DNA from: Pseudomonas fulva
GTDB lineage: Bacteria > Pseudomonadota > Gammaproteobacteria > Pseudomonadales > Pseudomonadaceae
Assembly: GCF_015680705.1 (NCBI RefSeq)
Contig: NZ_JADNYP010000008.1
Location: forward strand, 1 to 64,000
Direction: 5' to 3'
Length of the DNA: 64,000 nucleotides
The position numbers and the translations under genes are program-made. The notes under the pieces were generated by a model. That model made no database searches and was not told where the DNA came from. It saw only the letters and a list, made by a program, of their open reading frames with translations. Positions 45,608-56,624 of the stretch are shown piece by piece. The stretch's first letter is position 1, and the number at the start of each line of letters is the position of its first letter.

Positions 45608-47263
45608 GTGATCGCTCATTCCGTCGAAGATCCTTTCTACTATCTGCACAACTTCCGACAGGTGCTTGGCTGGGTCGAGCTCCGTTACGCCGACCTGCTC
45701 GACCCCGAGGAGCGTGCCTTCATCGCCGGTTTCGGCCAGTTGCCACAAGCGGCGCAGGCCCTGCTGGTGCGCATGGTGATGCGCAAGGGTGAACTGTTTC
45801 GTACCGACAAGCTGGTCTACCCGGAAATCGGCTGCCCGCATGCCGCCCTCGAGCCGTTGCTGGCGGCCGGCTGGGTCTGCGACCAGGTCGAACTCGACCT
45901 TGAACAGCTGTTCGGCTTGTTGCGCAAGCAAGAGCTGACCCGCTGCTTCGCCGCCCGGCTGAGCCGGCCGCGTGGCCTCAAGGGCGAGCTGCTGGCCGAG
46001 CTGCAAGCGCTGCAGTTGGCCGCCCGGCCCATGCAGGCCTGGTACCCAGAGTTTGCCGAGCGCGTCGTGCAGTGGCGCCTGCAAGCGCTGTGCGACCGTC
46101 TGCGCCTGTTGTTCTTTGGCAATCTGTACCAGGACTGGTCCGAATTCGTCCTGGCGGACCTGGGCCTGCTGCGTTACGAGCAGGTCGCCTTCAGCGCCGA
46201 TTCGCGGGCCTTGCGCAGCCGGGCTGACCTCGAGCTGGCAATGGCGCTGCATCGTTGTGCCGAGCGCCTGGACCAGGGCGAACCGCTGGCGGTGGTGCTC
46301 GAGGCGCTGCCCGGCCTGTCTGGCGACAATCCCTGGCTGGCGCGACGCCGGTCGCGGCTGCTGTTCGCCCTGGGTCAACAGGCTGAACGCCTGGCACAGT
46401 GGCAGCAGGCCCAGGCGATCTATGCCGACTGCCAGCATCCGCAGGCACGTATCCGCCAGGTCCGCGTGCTCGAGCGCAGCGAGCGTTGGGCCGAGGCGCA
46501 CGCCATGGCCGCGCGCATGGCCGAGGCGCCTGCCAATGCCCTCGAGGCGCAGGCCCTCGAACGCATGTTGCCCCGCCTGTCGCGCAAGCTCGGTGGCGCG
46601 CCGCGTTCGCGCCGGCGTACGCTACCGGCCAGGCTCATCGAACTGGTACTGCCTGCCGAACAGGCGCAGCTCGGGGTCGAGCGCGCGGTTCGCCAGCATC
46701 TGCAGCAGGAGGAGGGCGGCGAGGTGCACTACGTCGAGAACACCCTGTTCAACAGCCTGTTCGGGCTGCTGTGCTGGGAAGTGATCTTCTCGCCGGTACC
46801 GGGGGCATTCTTCCACCCCTTCCAGGGCGCGCCCCAGGATCTGCATGAAGCCGACTTCCAGCTGCGCCGCGCGGCCGCCTTCGACGCCTGCTTCGCCTTG
46901 CTCGAGCAAGGTGCCCATGGCGCGGCCATTCGGGCCTGCTATCAGGCCAAGCAGGGCTTGCAATCGCCTTTTGTGGCCTGGTCGGCATTGTCGCCGGCAC
47001 TGCTCGAGCAAGCGCTGGCGTGCGTGCCGGCGGCGCACCTGAAGGCGTGCTTCGTGCGCCTGCTGCAGGACATCCGCAACAACCGCACCGGGATGCCGGA
47101 CCTGATCCAGTTCTGGCCGGACGAAGGCCGTTACCGCATGATCGAGGTCAAGGGACCGGGGGATCGGTTGCAGGACAACCAGCTGCGCTGGCTGGAGTTC
47201 TGCCGCGAGCACGGCCTGCCGGTCGAAGTCTGTCATGTGCGCTGGGACACGCCGGCTCCATGA
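45608..47263 (+). CDS. FAN1-type structure-specific nuclease (VRR-NUC domain)
   Basis: The 551-residue protein matches bacterial FAN1: an N-terminal SAP/DNA-binding-like region, a middle TPR-like helical region (about 240-340), and the C-terminal VRR-NUC PD-(D/E)XK domain. Catalytic residues are Asp498 (GMPDLIQFW) and Glu513-Val-Lys515 (MIEVKGPGD), with NRTG just before. FAN1 cuts 5' flaps and unhooks interstrand crosslinks. It is SOS-linked through the LexA box at 45562 and overlaps the next helicase gene by 4 bp (ATGA). It starts at GTG 45608, as no better start is visible. Confidence 0.88.
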   Translation: MIAHSVEDPFYYLHNFRQVLGWVELRYADLLDPEERAFIAGFGQLPQAAQALLVRMVMRKGELFRTDKLVYPEIGCPHAALEPLLAAGWVCDQVELDLEQLFGLLRKQELTRCFAARLSRPRGLKGELLAELQALQLAARPMQAWYPEFAERVVQWRLQALCDRLRLLFFGNLYQDWSEFVLADLGLLRYEQVAFSADSRALRSRADLELAMALHRCAERLDQGEPLAVVLEALPGLSGDNPWLARRRSRLLFALGQQAERLAQWQQAQAIYADCQHPQARIRQVRVLERSERWAEAHAMAARMAEAPANALEAQALERMLPRLSRKLGGAPRSRRRTLPARLIELVLPAEQAQLGVERAVRQHLQQEEGGEVHYVENTLFNSLFGLLCWEVIFSPVPGAFFHPFQGAPQDLHEADFQLRRAAAFDACFALLEQGAHGAAIRACYQAKQGLQSPFVAWSALSPALLEQALACVPAAHLKACFVRLLQDIRNNRTGMPDLIQFWPDEGRYRMIEVKGPGDRLQDNQLRWLEFCREHGLPVEVCHVRWDTPAP

Positions 47264-49536
47264 GCTATACCGTCGCGGTACGCGCCTTGTGCGAATTCAG
47301 CGCCAAGGAGGGCGACCTGGACTTGCGCTTCACGCCATCGCCCACCGCCCAGGAAGGCATCCTCGGGCATCGGCGAGTGGTGGCCAGGCGCGATCCTGGC
47401 TACGAGTCGGAGGTGGCCCTGGAGGGCCACTACCAAGGTTTGCGCGTACGGGGTCGCGCCGATGGCTACGATCCGGCGCGCAACCGCCTGGAAGAGATCA
47501 AGACCCATCGCGGCGACCTGACCCGCCAGCCGGCCAACCATCGACAGTTGCATTGGGCGCAGGCCAAGGTCTATGCCTGGCTGCTCTGCCAGGCGCGCGA
47601 GCTGGAGCGCATCGAGGTGGCGCTGGTCTACCTGGATGTCGACAGCGACCGCCAGACGCTGATCAGCGAAAGCTGGCAGGCCCTGGACCTGGAACGGTTC
47701 TTCGCCGCGACCTGCGAGCGCTTCCTGGCCTGGGCGCAGGCCCAGGAGCAACGTCTGGGCGAACGCAACCAGGGCTTGCAGGCCCTGGGCTTTCCATATC
47801 CGGCCTTTCGCCAGGGCCAGCGCCAACTGGCCGAGACCCTGTACAAGGCCGTCAGCACCGGGCGCTGCCTGATGGCTCAGGCCAGTACAGGCATCGGCAA
47901 GACCCTGGGTACCTTGTTCCCGCTGCTCAAGGCGACGGTACCGCAGCGGCTCGACAAGATCTTCTTCCTGACGGCCAAGACGCCAGGCCGGGCGCTGGCG
48001 CTCGATGCCCTGCGCCAGATCACCCGGCATGCGCCGCAGCCGGCGCTGCGCGTGCTGGAGCTGATCGCCCGGGACAAGGCTTGCGAGCATCCCGACAAGG
48101 CCTGCCATGGCGAGTCCTGCCCACTGGCGCAAGGCTTCTACGATCGTCTGCCAGCGGCGCGGGTAGCGGCCGGCCGGGCAGGGCTGCTCGACCAGCGGGG
48201 CCTGCGCGAGGTCGCCCTGGCACACCAGGTGTGCCCGTACTATCTCGCCCAGGAAATGGCGCGCTGGGTCGATGTGCTGGTCGCCGACTACAACTACTAC
48301 TTCGATGCCCATGCGTTGCTGTTCGGTCTGGCCCAGGCCAACCAATGGCGTACCGCGGTGCTGGTCGACGAAGCGCACAACCTGGTCGAACGGGGCCGGC
48401 AGATGTACAGCGCCAGCCTCGACCAGGGGCAGTTGCTCGCCTTGCGCCAGGCCAAGCCGGCCGGCCTGGCCAGCACGCTGGAGCGGCTCAACCGTGCCTG
48501 GAACGCGCTGTACAAGACCCAGCTGGCACCCTATCAGGCCAGCCAGCAGTTGCCCGAAGAGATCCTGCGCGCGCTGCAGCAGTTCATCGGCCTGGTCCAG
48601 GAACGCATGAACCAGGCGCCGGACACCATCGAGCCGGACGTCCTGCGGTTCTATTTCCAGGCCCTGCAGTTCACCCGCGTGGCCGAGCTGTTCGACGAGC
48701 ATTTCCTGTTCGATGTGAGCGTGCGCAACGGGCCGCGCAAGCGTCGGCTGGCCACGCTCTGCCTGCGCAACGTGGTACCGGCGCGCCTGCTGGCGCCCCG
48801 CATGACGGCGGCGCGTAGCGTGACCCTGTTCTCCGCGACACTGGGGCCGCGGCACTTCTATGCCGACCTGCTGGGCATGCCGACGGACACAGCCTGGCTG
48901 GAAGTGGCCGCGCCATTCAAGGCAGAGCAGTTGCAGGTGCGCATCGTCAGCCGGATCTCGACCCGCTACCACCAGCGCCGGGCCTCGCTCGCCCCGATCG
49001 TCGAGCTGATCGCCGAGCAGTACCAGCGCCAGCCTGGCAACTACCTGGCGTTTTTCAGCAGCTTCGAGTATCTCGACCAGGTCGCGCGCCTGCTCGCGCA
49101 GCGCTATCCGCTGATCCCCTGCTGGGAGCAGGCGCCGGGCATGGACGAGGCCGCTCGGGAATCATTCCTGGCGCGCTTCGTGCCCGAGGGGCGCGGGGTC
49201 GGTTTCGCGGTGCTCGGTGGAGCCTTCGGCGAAGGCGTGGACCTGCCCGGTTCACGGCTGATCGGTGCGTTCGTGGCGACCTTGGGACTGCCGCAGGTCA
49301 ACCCGGTCAACGAGCAGTTCAAGCAGCGGCTGGGGCAGCAGTTCGGCGCAGGGTTCGATTATGCCTACCTGTACCCCGGCGTGCGCAAGGTGATCCAGGC
49401 CGCCGGCCGGGTGATTCGTGGCGACCAGGACAGCGGCGTGCTGGTGCTGATCGACGAACGCTTCGCCGAGGCTAGGGTCCGCCAGATGTTCCCGAGTTGG
49501 TGGCAGTATCCTGGAAGCGACGGCCAGGCAGGCTGA
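47260..49536 (+). CDS. DinG/XPD-like helicase with an N-terminal PD-(D/E)XK nuclease-like domain
   Basis: The 758-residue protein starts at ATG 47260, overlapping the FAN1 stop. Residues about 60-110 look like a RecB/Cas4-type nuclease ([15 protein letters not shown] with Glu79-Lys81, QAKVY). The helicase has Walker A ASTGIGKT at 208-215 and the DEAH box at 370-373. Four cysteines (275, 282, 287, 325) are spaced like the iron-sulfur cluster of XPD/DinG helicases, and the C-terminal motif VI is QAAGRVIRG. It probably works with FAN1 in replication-fork or crosslink repair under LexA control. Whether the nuclease-like domain is active is not known. Confidence 0.87.
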   Translation: MSYTVAVRALCEFSAKEGDLDLRFTPSPTAQEGILGHRRVVARRDPGYESEVALEGHYQGLRVRGRADGYDPARNRLEEIKTHRGDLTRQPANHRQLHWAQAKVYAWLLCQARELERIEVALVYLDVDSDRQTLISESWQALDLERFFAATCERFLAWAQAQEQRLGERNQGLQALGFPYPAFRQGQRQLAETLYKAVSTGRCLMAQASTGIGKTLGTLFPLLKATVPQRLDKIFFLTAKTPGRALALDALRQITRHAPQPALRVLELIARDKACEHPDKACHGESCPLAQGFYDRLPAARVAAGRAGLLDQRGLREVALAHQVCPYYLAQEMARWVDVLVADYNYYFDAHALLFGLAQANQWRTAVLVDEAHNLVERGRQMYSASLDQGQLLALRQAKPAGLASTLERLNRAWNALYKTQLAPYQASQQLPEEILRALQQFIGLVQERMNQAPDTIEPDVLRFYFQALQFTRVAELFDEHFLFDVSVRNGPRKRRLATLCLRNVVPARLLAPRMTAARSVTLFSATLGPRHFYADLLGMPTDTAWLEVAAPFKAEQLQVRIVSRISTRYHQRRASLAPIVELIAEQYQRQPGNYLAFFSSFEYLDQVARLLAQRYPLIPCWEQAPGMDEAARESFLARFVPEGRGVGFAVLGGAFGEGVDLPGSRLIGAFVATLGLPQVNPVNEQFKQRLGQQFGAGFDYAYLYPGVRKVIQAAGRVIRGDQDSGVLVLIDERFAEARVRQMFPSWWQYPGSDGQAG

Positions 49537-49615
49537 TCGTGGTCGTCGCGCCGGTTGGAAACTCCCAGTACACTGCGTGTTCCAACCCCCCACACTCCCA
49601 GACCACGAGGTTTTC

Positions 49616-51253
49616 ATGACGCTCAGTCCTTTGGCAGGCAAGCCGGCACCAGCCAGTGTGCTGGTCGACATTCCCCGCCTGTTGACCGCTTACTATACCG
49701 GCCGTCCCGATGCCGGCGTGGCCTCCCAGCGGGTAGCCTTCGGCACCTCGGGCCACCGCGGTACATCCCTGGAATCGAGCTTCAACGAACATCATGTGCT
49801 GGCCATCACCCAGGCCATCTGCCTGTACCGCCAGGAAAAGGGCATCGACGGGCCGCTGTTCATCGGGGCCGATACCCATGCGCTGTCCGCGCCGGCCGCC
49901 GCCAGCGCGCTGGAGGTGCTGGCGGCCAACGGCGTGCAGGTGATGCTCTCCAAGGATGATGAATACACGCCGACCCCGGCAGTCTCCCACGCCATCCTCT
50001 GCTACAACCGCGACCGCAGCCAGGGGCTGGCCGATGGCATCGTCATCACGCCATCGCACAACCCGCCGCACAGTGGCGGCTTCAAGTACAACCCGCCCAA
50101 CGGGGGACCCGCCGACAGTGACGTGACCAAGTGGATCGAGACCAAGGCCAACGAACTGCTGGCCGCGGGCCTGGAGGGGGTCAAGCGCATGGCGCACGCC
50201 CAGGCACTGCGCGCCCCGACCACCCAGCGTCACGACTACCTCAAGCACTACGTGGACGACCTGCGGAACGTCATCGACTTCGAGGTGATCCGCAAGGCTG
50301 GCCTGCGCCTGGGCGTCGATCCGCTGGGGGGCGCCGGGGTCCGCTACTGGCAGGCCATCGCCGAGCGTTACCAGCTCGATCTCGAGGTGGTCAACCAGGA
50401 AGTCGACCCGACCTTCCGCTTCATGAGCGTGGACTGGGATGGACAGATCCGCATGGACCCTTCCTCGCCGTATGCCATGCAGGGCCTGATCGGCTTGCGT
50501 GAACGCTTCGACGTGGCCTTCGCCTGCGACCCCGATCATGACCGCCATGGCATCGTCACCGCCGATGGCCTGCTGCAGCCCAACAACTACCTGGCCGTGG
50601 CGATCGACTACCTGTTCCGTCATCGCCCACGGTGGCGCCAGGACGCGGCGGTCGGCAAGACCGTGGTCAGCAGCGGGCTGATCGACCGGGTCACCGCGCG
50701 TCTGGGGCGCCAGCTCCACGAAGTCCCGGTGGGCTTCAAGTACTTCGCCCAAGGGTTGTTCGACGGCTCGCTCGGCTTTGGCGGCGAGGAAAGCGCCGGG
50801 GCTTCGTTCCTGCGTATCGATGGCAGTGTCTGGGCCACCGACAAGGACGGCCTGATCCCGGCCCTGCTGGCCGCCGAGATGACCGCGCGCACCGGGCGCA
50901 ATCCGAGCCAGGCCTATGCCGAGCTCACCCAGGCGCTGGGCAAGCCGTACGCCACGCGCGTCGAAGCCACGGCCGATGCGCGCCAGAAAGCGCTGTTGAG
51001 CAAGCTGGCACCGGAGCAGGTCAAGTCCACCGAACTGGCCGGCGAGCCCATCGAGCGGATCCTCAGTCACGCCCCCGGCAACGGCCAGGCCATCGGCGGG
51101 CTCAAGGTCATGACCGCCAACGGCTGGTTCGCCGCCCGCCCGTCCGGCACCGAGGATATCTACAAGATCTACGCGGAAAGCTTCATCGACGAAGCGCATC
51201 TGCAGCGCCTGGTGGCCGAGGCGCAGCAGCTGGTGGACGCCGCGATCGCCTGA
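49616..51253 (+). CDS. pgm: Phosphoglucomutase (alpha-D-glucose phosphate-specific)
   Basis: The 545-residue protein is the Pgm-type phosphohexomutase. Domain 1 carries [17 protein letters not shown] and the phosphoserine loop [22 protein letters not shown], domain 2 the metal loop CDPDHDRHG, domain 3 the sugar loop [10 protein letters not shown], and domain 4 the phosphate loop ARPSGTED. It interconverts glucose-1-phosphate and glucose-6-phosphate for glycogen, trehalose and exopolysaccharide synthesis. The start at 49616 ([10 protein letters not shown]) follows CGAGG. It is a single-gene unit ending at nested inverted repeats. Confidence 0.94.
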   Translation: MTLSPLAGKPAPASVLVDIPRLLTAYYTGRPDAGVASQRVAFGTSGHRGTSLESSFNEHHVLAITQAICLYRQEKGIDGPLFIGADTHALSAPAAASALEVLAANGVQVMLSKDDEYTPTPAVSHAILCYNRDRSQGLADGIVITPSHNPPHSGGFKYNPPNGGPADSDVTKWIETKANELLAAGLEGVKRMAHAQALRAPTTQRHDYLKHYVDDLRNVIDFEVIRKAGLRLGVDPLGGAGVRYWQAIAERYQLDLEVVNQEVDPTFRFMSVDWDGQIRMDPSSPYAMQGLIGLRERFDVAFACDPDHDRHGIVTADGLLQPNNYLAVAIDYLFRHRPRWRQDAAVGKTVVSSGLIDRVTARLGRQLHEVPVGFKYFAQGLFDGSLGFGGEESAGASFLRIDGSVWATDKDGLIPALLAAEMTARTGRNPSQAYAELTQALGKPYATRVEATADARQKALLSKLAPEQVKSTELAGEPIERILSHAPGNGQAIGGLKVMTANGWFAARPSGTEDIYKIYAESFIDEAHLQRLVAEAQQLVDAAIA

Positions 51254-51257
51254 GTGC

Positions 51258-51309
51258 GCCACGGCGGATGCCCTGCCCGGGGCATCCGCTGTCCCATGCA
51301 GCGCCGTGG
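51258..51309. terminator. Nested inverted repeats after pgm
   Basis: The inner stem GCGGATGCCC at 51264-51273 pairs perfectly with GGGCATCCGC at 51280-51289. The outer GCCACGGC at 51258-51265 matches GCCGTGGC at 51302-51309 and competes for two bases. It lies just after the pgm stop and before the convergent small gene, so it probably ends transcription from both sides. Confidence 0.6.
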
Positions 51310-51326
51310 CACGTCATGGGGCACGC

Positions 51327-51665
51327 TCACAGCACGGCCGTCTTTACCGTGACGTAGCCCTTGCCCGCCACGACGAGCTGGATCACTGTCTCCTCGCTGG
51401 AAACCTTCTGCTTGAGCTTGATCCGCACCCCCTCCACACCCAGCGCGCGCATCCGTGCGTGAATCGGCCTGCCGGTGGCGTCGAATAGGACCTGGTGCGC
51501 CAGCAGCTCGATGCGCTCGACCAGCTGGCGCGTCGGTTCATCGGTGGCGCAGAAGAACATCACCCCGCTCAGGTGCGGATCGTCGTCAGGGTTCGGTGTT
51601 TCCTGCGCCATGAGCTGGCGCAAGGCCTGGCGCAGTTCCCGCATGGGCTGCTCGAAGGGATTCAT
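51327..51665 (-). CDS. Small conserved-looking protein of unknown function
   Basis: The 112-residue protein from ATG 51665 (MNPFEQPMRELRQALRQLMA) is preceded by GGAAGAG. It has an N-terminal amphipathic helix, then an alpha/beta pattern with GVMFFCATDEPTRQLVERIELL and a C-terminal basic beta-rich part (VRIKLKQKVSSEETVIQLV). No known domain is recognised and no signal peptide is present. It faces pgm. The TTCCTA-N8-TAGGA dyad lies about 100 bases upstream of its start. Confidence 0.6.
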   Translation of the reverse strand: MNPFEQPMRELRQALRQLMAQETPNPDDDPHLSGVMFFCATDEPTRQLVERIELLAHQVLFDATGRPIHARMRALGVEGVRIKLKQKVSSEETVIQLVVAGKGYVTVKTAVL

Positions 51666-51761
51666 GGCAAGTTCTCTTCCGGATGGTGGAATGCGCCGGA
51701 TGCCTGGCGTCTGGCAGGGCTGGATGATGTGCAGGCGGAGAGGGGACGACAACTCGACCGA

Positions 51762-51792
51762 TTCCTAAGATCGTGTAGGACGTTTCTTTAAG
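51762..51792. promoter_or_regulatory. TTCCTA-N8-TAGGA dyad (second copy)
   Basis: TCCTA at 51763-51767 and TAGGA at 51776-51780 repeat the dyad at 42661-42678, again followed by four bases, TCTT and AGA. The dyad half is symmetric; the TCTT/AGA extension points to the plus strand, where no gene follows for 2.7 kb. The rest of 51793-52101 holds no recognisable gene. Confidence 0.45.
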
Positions 51793-52101
51793 AGATGCTG
51801 CGGCAACTTGGGTTTCTTCGTAGACCGCGTGAGAGGCCCCTGGCCAGAAGCCATGTCATCACATGCCAGCCCTGGTCAGCTTGGCAGGTTGAAAAATGAT
51901 GGTTCCTGCGCAGGTTGTGCCAGCGAGGCGGAACGGTGGCGGTCTGACCGATCCTGGGTCCGGGTTGCGGACCATCGCGGCCGGTCCGGCGTCCCGGCGG
52001 CGGCCGCTCCCAGGTTTCCGAACCGTGCCTCCAGCGCCATCGATGGGGTTTGCACAGGCGGATCCGAGCGGCCGCGGCCGGGGCGCGAAGGCCTGCCAGG
52101 A

Positions 52102-54249
52102 TCAGGCCCGGAACTGATCCATCAGGCCCTGTTGCTGGTTGGCCAGGCTGTTGAGCGACTGGCTGACCCGTGCTGCCTCGCTGGCCTGTCCGGACAGCGA
52201 CTCGGTGACGTCGCGGATGCTGGCAATGTTGTGGTTGATTTCCTCGGCGACCGCCGATTGTTCCTCTGCGGCGCTGGCGATCTGCAGGTTCATGTCGGTG
52301 ATCACGCTCACCGCCTGGCCAATGCGCTGCAAGGCGGTGACTGCCTGGCCGACTTGTTCGACGCTGCCCTGGGCCTGGCGCTGGTTGCCGTCCATGGCCT
52401 CGACCACCTCGCGAGTCCCGGCTTGCAGGGTCTCGATCACCTGGCGGGTTTCCTCCACCGATTCCTGGGTCCGGCGCGCCAGGTTGCGCACCTCGTCGGC
52501 GACGACCGCGAAGCCTCGCCCGGCTTCGCCGGCACGTGCCGCCTCGATGGCCGCGTTGAGCGCCAGCAGGTTGGTCTGTTCGGCGATCGAGCGGATCACT
52601 TCCAGTACCGTGCCGATCTTTTCGCTGCTGTGCGCCAGGCCGGTTACCTGGGTCATGGCACTGCTGATCTCGGCGGCCAGGGCATCGATGTCATGGGTCG
52701 TGCGGTCGATCACCTCGAGCCCCTCGCGGGTCGCCTGGTCGGCATCACGCGCGGCCTGCGCCGCCTGCGCGGCGCTACGCGCCACGTCCTGGGCGGTGGC
52801 GCTCATTTCGTTCGAGGCAGTGGCAGCCTGGTCGACCTGACGGTACTGCTGCTCCATGCCGGCGCTGGTCTGGCTGGCGATGGCGGCGGACTGGTCGGCG
52901 GTGCCACGGGCCGCCTGCACCGACTGCTTCACTTCGGCGATGGTCGGCTGCAACTTGTCGAGGAAGCGGTTGAACCAGCCGGCCAAGGTGCCTAGCTCGT
53001 CGCGCTTGTCGTAATGCAGACGGCGCGTCAGGTCGCCTTCGCCGCTGGCGATGTCCTCGAGCATGGCCGCCACGCCAAGGATCGGGCGCGTCACGCCACG
53101 TGCCAGCAGCCATACCAGCAGCAGTCCAAGTAGCGCCGCGGCCAGGCCCAGGGCCAGTTCCATGAGGGTCGCGCGGGTATTGAGCTGATCGAGTTCCTGC
53201 TGGAGTACCTCGGCAGGACCGGTCAGGGCGCTGTGCGGAGCATCGAGCAACACGCCCCACGGCTTGCCGCCAGGGACCGGGGCGAAGGCCGCGAGCACTT
53301 TCAGGCGCTGGTCGCCATCGAGGATGTTCAGCGGCTTGCGCTCGCCCAGCAGGCGAACCAGCTCGGCGCCCTGGGCCGGGTCGACCTGCTCCAGGCGCTG
53401 GCCCAGCCGGGCCGGGTCGGCGCTGTAGCCGGCCAGCAGGCCGGTTGGGCTGAGGATGCCGACCTGGGTGCGGCCTTGGTAGAGGCTGGCACTGGCCTGC
53501 TTGCTAAGCGCTTGCAGGCTGTCGAGACTGATGTCCACGGAAAGCGTGGCGATCACCTTGCCGTCGACCATCAGTGGCGAGACGATGCTGGTCATCAACA
53601 CCTGCTGGCCTTCGATCGGGTAGAAGTAGGGTTCGGTCACGCACACCTGGCCGGTGGTATGGGGGCAGGCCCACCAGGTATTGGCCGGCTCGCCGCTGGG
53701 TCCGATGCTGCTGTCGGCGATGTCGCGTTCCGGCAGCGCCGTGGCGCTCAGCTGGCCGGCACGTGGCTGCGACCAGTACAGGGCGAAACGGCCGCGCTCG
53801 TTGCTGCCCATCGCGGCCTGGCCAGTGAACAGCGCGTCCTGGCTGTCCAGCGCATCGGGCTCGAAGACCAGCGACAGGCCGAGCAAGTCTGGGTTGTCCT
53901 TCAGCGCACCGCCTACCTGACGGGTCATTTCCTGGCGCAGTGCCTGCGCGCCCAGCAGCCCCTTGCCGGCCTGCTCGCGCATGAACAGCACTTGGCGGGT
54001 TAGGCCAGCGCCATACTGATAGGCATCCATGAACTGACGACGAATCTTCAGCGCCTGCGCCTCGCCCTGTGACTCGAGGCGGGCCTGGGCCACTTCGGAG
54101 AGCATGCGCATGCTGCTCGACTTGACCATCTCCGAGCTGTGCTGCATGCGGTACAGCGACAGGCCGACGAGCAGAGTGACGATGGCGGCCAGGCACAGGC
54201 CCGCCAGCAGGGTGATCTTCCACTGGATGGAAAGTTGACGCGACAGCAT
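52102..54249 (-). CDS. Methyl-accepting chemotaxis protein with dCache sensor
   Basis: The 715-residue receptor starts at ATG 54249 ([20 protein letters not shown]). It has TM1 at about 12-32, a large periplasmic dCache-type domain at about 40-350 ([41 protein letters not shown]), TM2 at about 360-385, a HAMP at about 386-440 and the cytoplasmic signalling domain with the hairpin tip [24 protein letters not shown] (shown from LEVI to AGEAGRGF). It steers flagellar motility toward or away from a small ligand. Ligand unknown; dCache receptors often bind amino acids, polyamines or organic acids. Confidence 0.92.
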   Translation of the reverse strand: MLSRQLSIQWKITLLAGLCLAAIVTLLVGLSLYRMQHSSEMVKSSSMRMLSEVAQARLESQGEAQALKIRRQFMDAYQYGAGLTRQVLFMREQAGKGLLGAQALRQEMTRQVGGALKDNPDLLGLSLVFEPDALDSQDALFTGQAAMGSNERGRFALYWSQPRAGQLSATALPERDIADSSIGPSGEPANTWWACPHTTGQVCVTEPYFYPIEGQQVLMTSIVSPLMVDGKVIATLSVDISLDSLQALSKQASASLYQGRTQVGILSPTGLLAGYSADPARLGQRLEQVDPAQGAELVRLLGERKPLNILDGDQRLKVLAAFAPVPGGKPWGVLLDAPHSALTGPAEVLQQELDQLNTRATLMELALGLAAALLGLLLVWLLARGVTRPILGVAAMLEDIASGEGDLTRRLHYDKRDELGTLAGWFNRFLDKLQPTIAEVKQSVQAARGTADQSAAIASQTSAGMEQQYRQVDQAATASNEMSATAQDVARSAAQAAQAARDADQATREGLEVIDRTTHDIDALAAEISSAMTQVTGLAHSSEKIGTVLEVIRSIAEQTNLLALNAAIEAARAGEAGRGFAVVADEVRNLARRTQESVEETRQVIETLQAGTREVVEAMDGNQRQAQGSVEQVGQAVTALQRIGQAVSVITDMNLQIASAAEEQSAVAEEINHNIASIRDVTESLSGQASEAARVSQSLNSLANQQQGLMDQFRA

Positions 54250-54509
54250 GGAAACTCCCGATTGCGCTAGGGTCGTGTATGTACGGCCTATCGGCGCTGG
54301 CTGGTTTTTCTTGATGCTGGCATTGCGCTGGCTGCGCCTATCGACCCGACCGGGTGCACGCCGGGGCGGGCCGGCGCTTTGACAACCCCGCCGCTGTGCT
54401 TCAGAGTGTGCGCCCTTCGCAAATCCATCTTCCAGGCCCGACTGCTGCCTGTCGGCACGCATTGTCGGAGCCTTGGCTTTTCGTCTGTTGCAAGAGGTAG
54501 ATCATTCCC

Positions 54510-55829
54510 ATGAATGCAGTCATTGCCGCGGTTGGCGTCATGCTGATACTGAGCCTGTCCCGCGTGCATGTGGTCATCGCGCTGATCGTCGGGGCGCTGG
54601 TTGGAGGCCTGGTCGGTGGGCTAGGTGTCGAGGGCACGCTGGCGGCGTTCAATGCCGGCCTGGGGGGAGGCGCCTCGGTGGCGCTGTCCTACGCGCTGCT
54701 CGGCGCGTTCGCCGTGGCGATCGCCAAGTCCGGGTTGGCGCATGCCTTGGCTGACCGGGCCTTGGGCATGGTCCAGAGGCAAGGGCAGGGCGAGGGCGGC
54801 AAGGTCAAATGGCTGCTGATCGGCCTGATGCTGGTGGTGGCCATTTCCTCGCAGAATCTGTTGCCGATCCACATTGCCTTCATTCCGTTGCTGGTACCGC
54901 CATTGCTGTACGTGCTGAGCCGCCTGAAGATCGACCGTCGTCTGGTCGCCTGTGTGATCACCTTCGGCCTGATCACGCCCTACATCTTCCTCCCGGTAGG
55001 CTTCGGCAACATCTTCCTCAACCAGATCCTGCTGGCCAACGTGAGCCGTGCCGGGGTCGATGTCAGCGGCGTGAACGTCACCCATGCCATGGCCATCCCG
55101 GCTGCTGGCATGCTGGCCGGGCTGTTGCTGGCGGTATTCGTCAGCTACCGGCGCAAGCGTGAGTACGACATGGCGCGCATCGAGAAAGTCGAACAGGTTG
55201 CCATCCGCTACAACCCGATGACCTTGCTGGTGGCGGGCCTGGCCATCGTCTGCGCGTTCGTCGTGCAGTTGTGGCTCGACTCGATGATCATCGGCGCCAT
55301 GGTCGGTTTCCTGATCTTCTCGCTGTCGGGCATCGTGCGCTGGAAAGATACCGATGACCTGTTCACCGAAGGCATGAAGATGATGGCCATGATCGGCTTC
55401 ATCCTGATCGCCGCGTCCGGCTTCGCCGAGGTGATGAAGGCGACTGGGGAGGTCAAGGCGCTGGTGCTGACCGCGGCCGAGTGGATCGACCACAGCAAGG
55501 GCGTGGGCGCCTTGCTCATGCTGCTGGTAGGGCTGCTGGTGACCATGGGCATCGGTTCGTCGTTCTCCACGGTCCCGATCCTGGCAGCGATCTTCGTGCC
55601 GCTGTGCGTGCAGCTGGGCTTCGATCCGTTGGCCACCGTGTGCATCGTCGGCACCGCAGGTGCCTTGGGAGACGCGGGTTCGCCGGCCTCGGACTCGACC
55701 CTGGGACCGACCTCCGGCCTCAATGTCGACGGCCAGCACCATCATATCTGGGATACCGTGGTGCCGACCTTCATCCACTACAACCTGCCCTTGCTCGCCT
55801 TCGGCTGGCTGGCGGCGATGGTGCTCTGA
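54510..55829 (+). CDS. Na+/H+ antiporter family membrane protein (NhaC/YuiF-like)
   Basis: The 439-residue protein has about 11-12 membrane helices and the family traits of NhaC/YuiF-like transporters: [40 protein letters not shown], and the conserved [19 protein letters not shown] loop in the C-terminal half. It could exchange Na+ or carry an organic cation or amino acid; the sequence does not decide. It is divergent from the chemoreceptor and has its own 260-bp upstream region. Confidence 0.8.
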   Translation: MNAVIAAVGVMLILSLSRVHVVIALIVGALVGGLVGGLGVEGTLAAFNAGLGGGASVALSYALLGAFAVAIAKSGLAHALADRALGMVQRQGQGEGGKVKWLLIGLMLVVAISSQNLLPIHIAFIPLLVPPLLYVLSRLKIDRRLVACVITFGLITPYIFLPVGFGNIFLNQILLANVSRAGVDVSGVNVTHAMAIPAAGMLAGLLLAVFVSYRRKREYDMARIEKVEQVAIRYNPMTLLVAGLAIVCAFVVQLWLDSMIIGAMVGFLIFSLSGIVRWKDTDDLFTEGMKMMAMIGFILIAASGFAEVMKATGEVKALVLTAAEWIDHSKGVGALLMLLVGLLVTMGIGSSFSTVPILAAIFVPLCVQLGFDPLATVCIVGTAGALGDAGSPASDSTLGPTSGLNVDGQHHHIWDTVVPTFIHYNLPLLAFGWLAAMVL

Positions 55830-56119
55830 GTCCGCTTCCACCGCCTGCGTTTCAGCGGCGGGCCGGTGCCGGGGAACTTCGGTCGAGGCGTTGAGAGGGC
55901 GGCGCGTTCGCGCCGGTCCTTGCCGGTATGGCGCAAGAACGGATAGGCAGCCGGTTGACTGGAAGGGCAGGGCGATGGCGAGTCACCATGGCATTCTCTT
56001 TCCATGGCCAGGCCATTGACGGCAACGCTGGCGGAAGGGAAACGTAGCGAGCTAACGAAGTCTTTGACAATCGCTGCCTAGGCAGTAATATTAAAATACA
56101 AATTCTCAGTGAGCCTTTC
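55830..56119. other. Intergenic region upstream of the marR-emrAB operon
   Basis: No gene is seen in 290 bases. CTGCCTAGGCAG at 56074-56085 is a perfect 12-bp palindrome 35 bases before the marR start and lies beside an AT-rich TATTAAAAT stretch. It is a good candidate MarR operator overlapping the promoter. Confidence 0.55.
56074..56085. promoter_or_regulatory. Candidate MarR operator palindrome
   Basis: CTGCCTAGGCAG is fully symmetric, just upstream of the probable -10 (TATTAAAAT) of the marR-emrA-emrB operon. MarR proteins bind such palindromes to repress their own operons. Confidence 0.5.
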
Positions 56120-56593
56120 ATGTCCCATTTCACACCGGACAACTTTCACAGTTGCGCCATCGGCTTGCTGCTTGGGCGCGCGGCGATCGTCAAGGACCGC
56201 ATCCTCGACGGCCACCTGGAGGCGCATGGCGTCACTGCCGCGCAGTTCAAGGTGCTGATCATCGTCACCCAGTACCAGGTGGATACCCCGGCAGAGCTGT
56301 GCCGCTACCTTGGACTGGACAGCGGCTCGATGACCCGCATGCTCGACCGCCTGGAGCACAAGGGGCTGGTCCAGCGGCAGCGTCGTCCGGACGACCGTCG
56401 CCAAGTGCGCCTGGTGTTGACCGAGGAGGGACAGCGACTGGCCAATCGCCTGCCACAGATCGGCGCGGCGGCGATGAATGACCTTGTCGGCGCGCTCGAG
56501 CTGGATGAGCTGCGCACCCTCGAAGGCTTGCTGGCCAAGCTGCTGCTCAAGGCCGGTGACCCCCTGACGATTCGCCGTTTCGGCGATCGCTGA
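56120..56593 (+). CDS. MarR-family transcriptional repressor of the efflux operon
   Basis: The 157-residue winged-helix protein shows the MarR core: LKVLIIVTQYQVDTPAELCR, LGLDSGSMTRMLDRLEHKGLVQRQ and the wing DDRRQVRLVLTEEG. It lies 31 bp before the HlyD/EmrA gene, as MarR/EmrR regulators of EmrAB pumps do. It likely represses the operon until a phenolic or hydrophobic drug binds. Confidence 0.9.
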   Translation: MSHFTPDNFHSCAIGLLLGRAAIVKDRILDGHLEAHGVTAAQFKVLIIVTQYQVDTPAELCRYLGLDSGSMTRMLDRLEHKGLVQRQRRPDDRRQVRLVLTEEGQRLANRLPQIGAAAMNDLVGALELDELRTLEGLLAKLLLKAGDPLTIRRFGDR

Positions 56594-56624
56594 ATCCTGA
56601 CCCAGATCATCCAAGGTATTTCCC

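Noticed and set aside
47233..48972. A 579-codon open frame antisense to the helicase
   Set aside because: The plus-strand frame has Walker, DEAH and iron-sulfur motifs; the antisense product is compositionally biased.
51808..52995. A 395-codon plus-strand frame over the chemoreceptor 3' end
   Set aside because: Overlaps the conserved signalling domain of the chemoreceptor on the other strand and shows only biased sequence.
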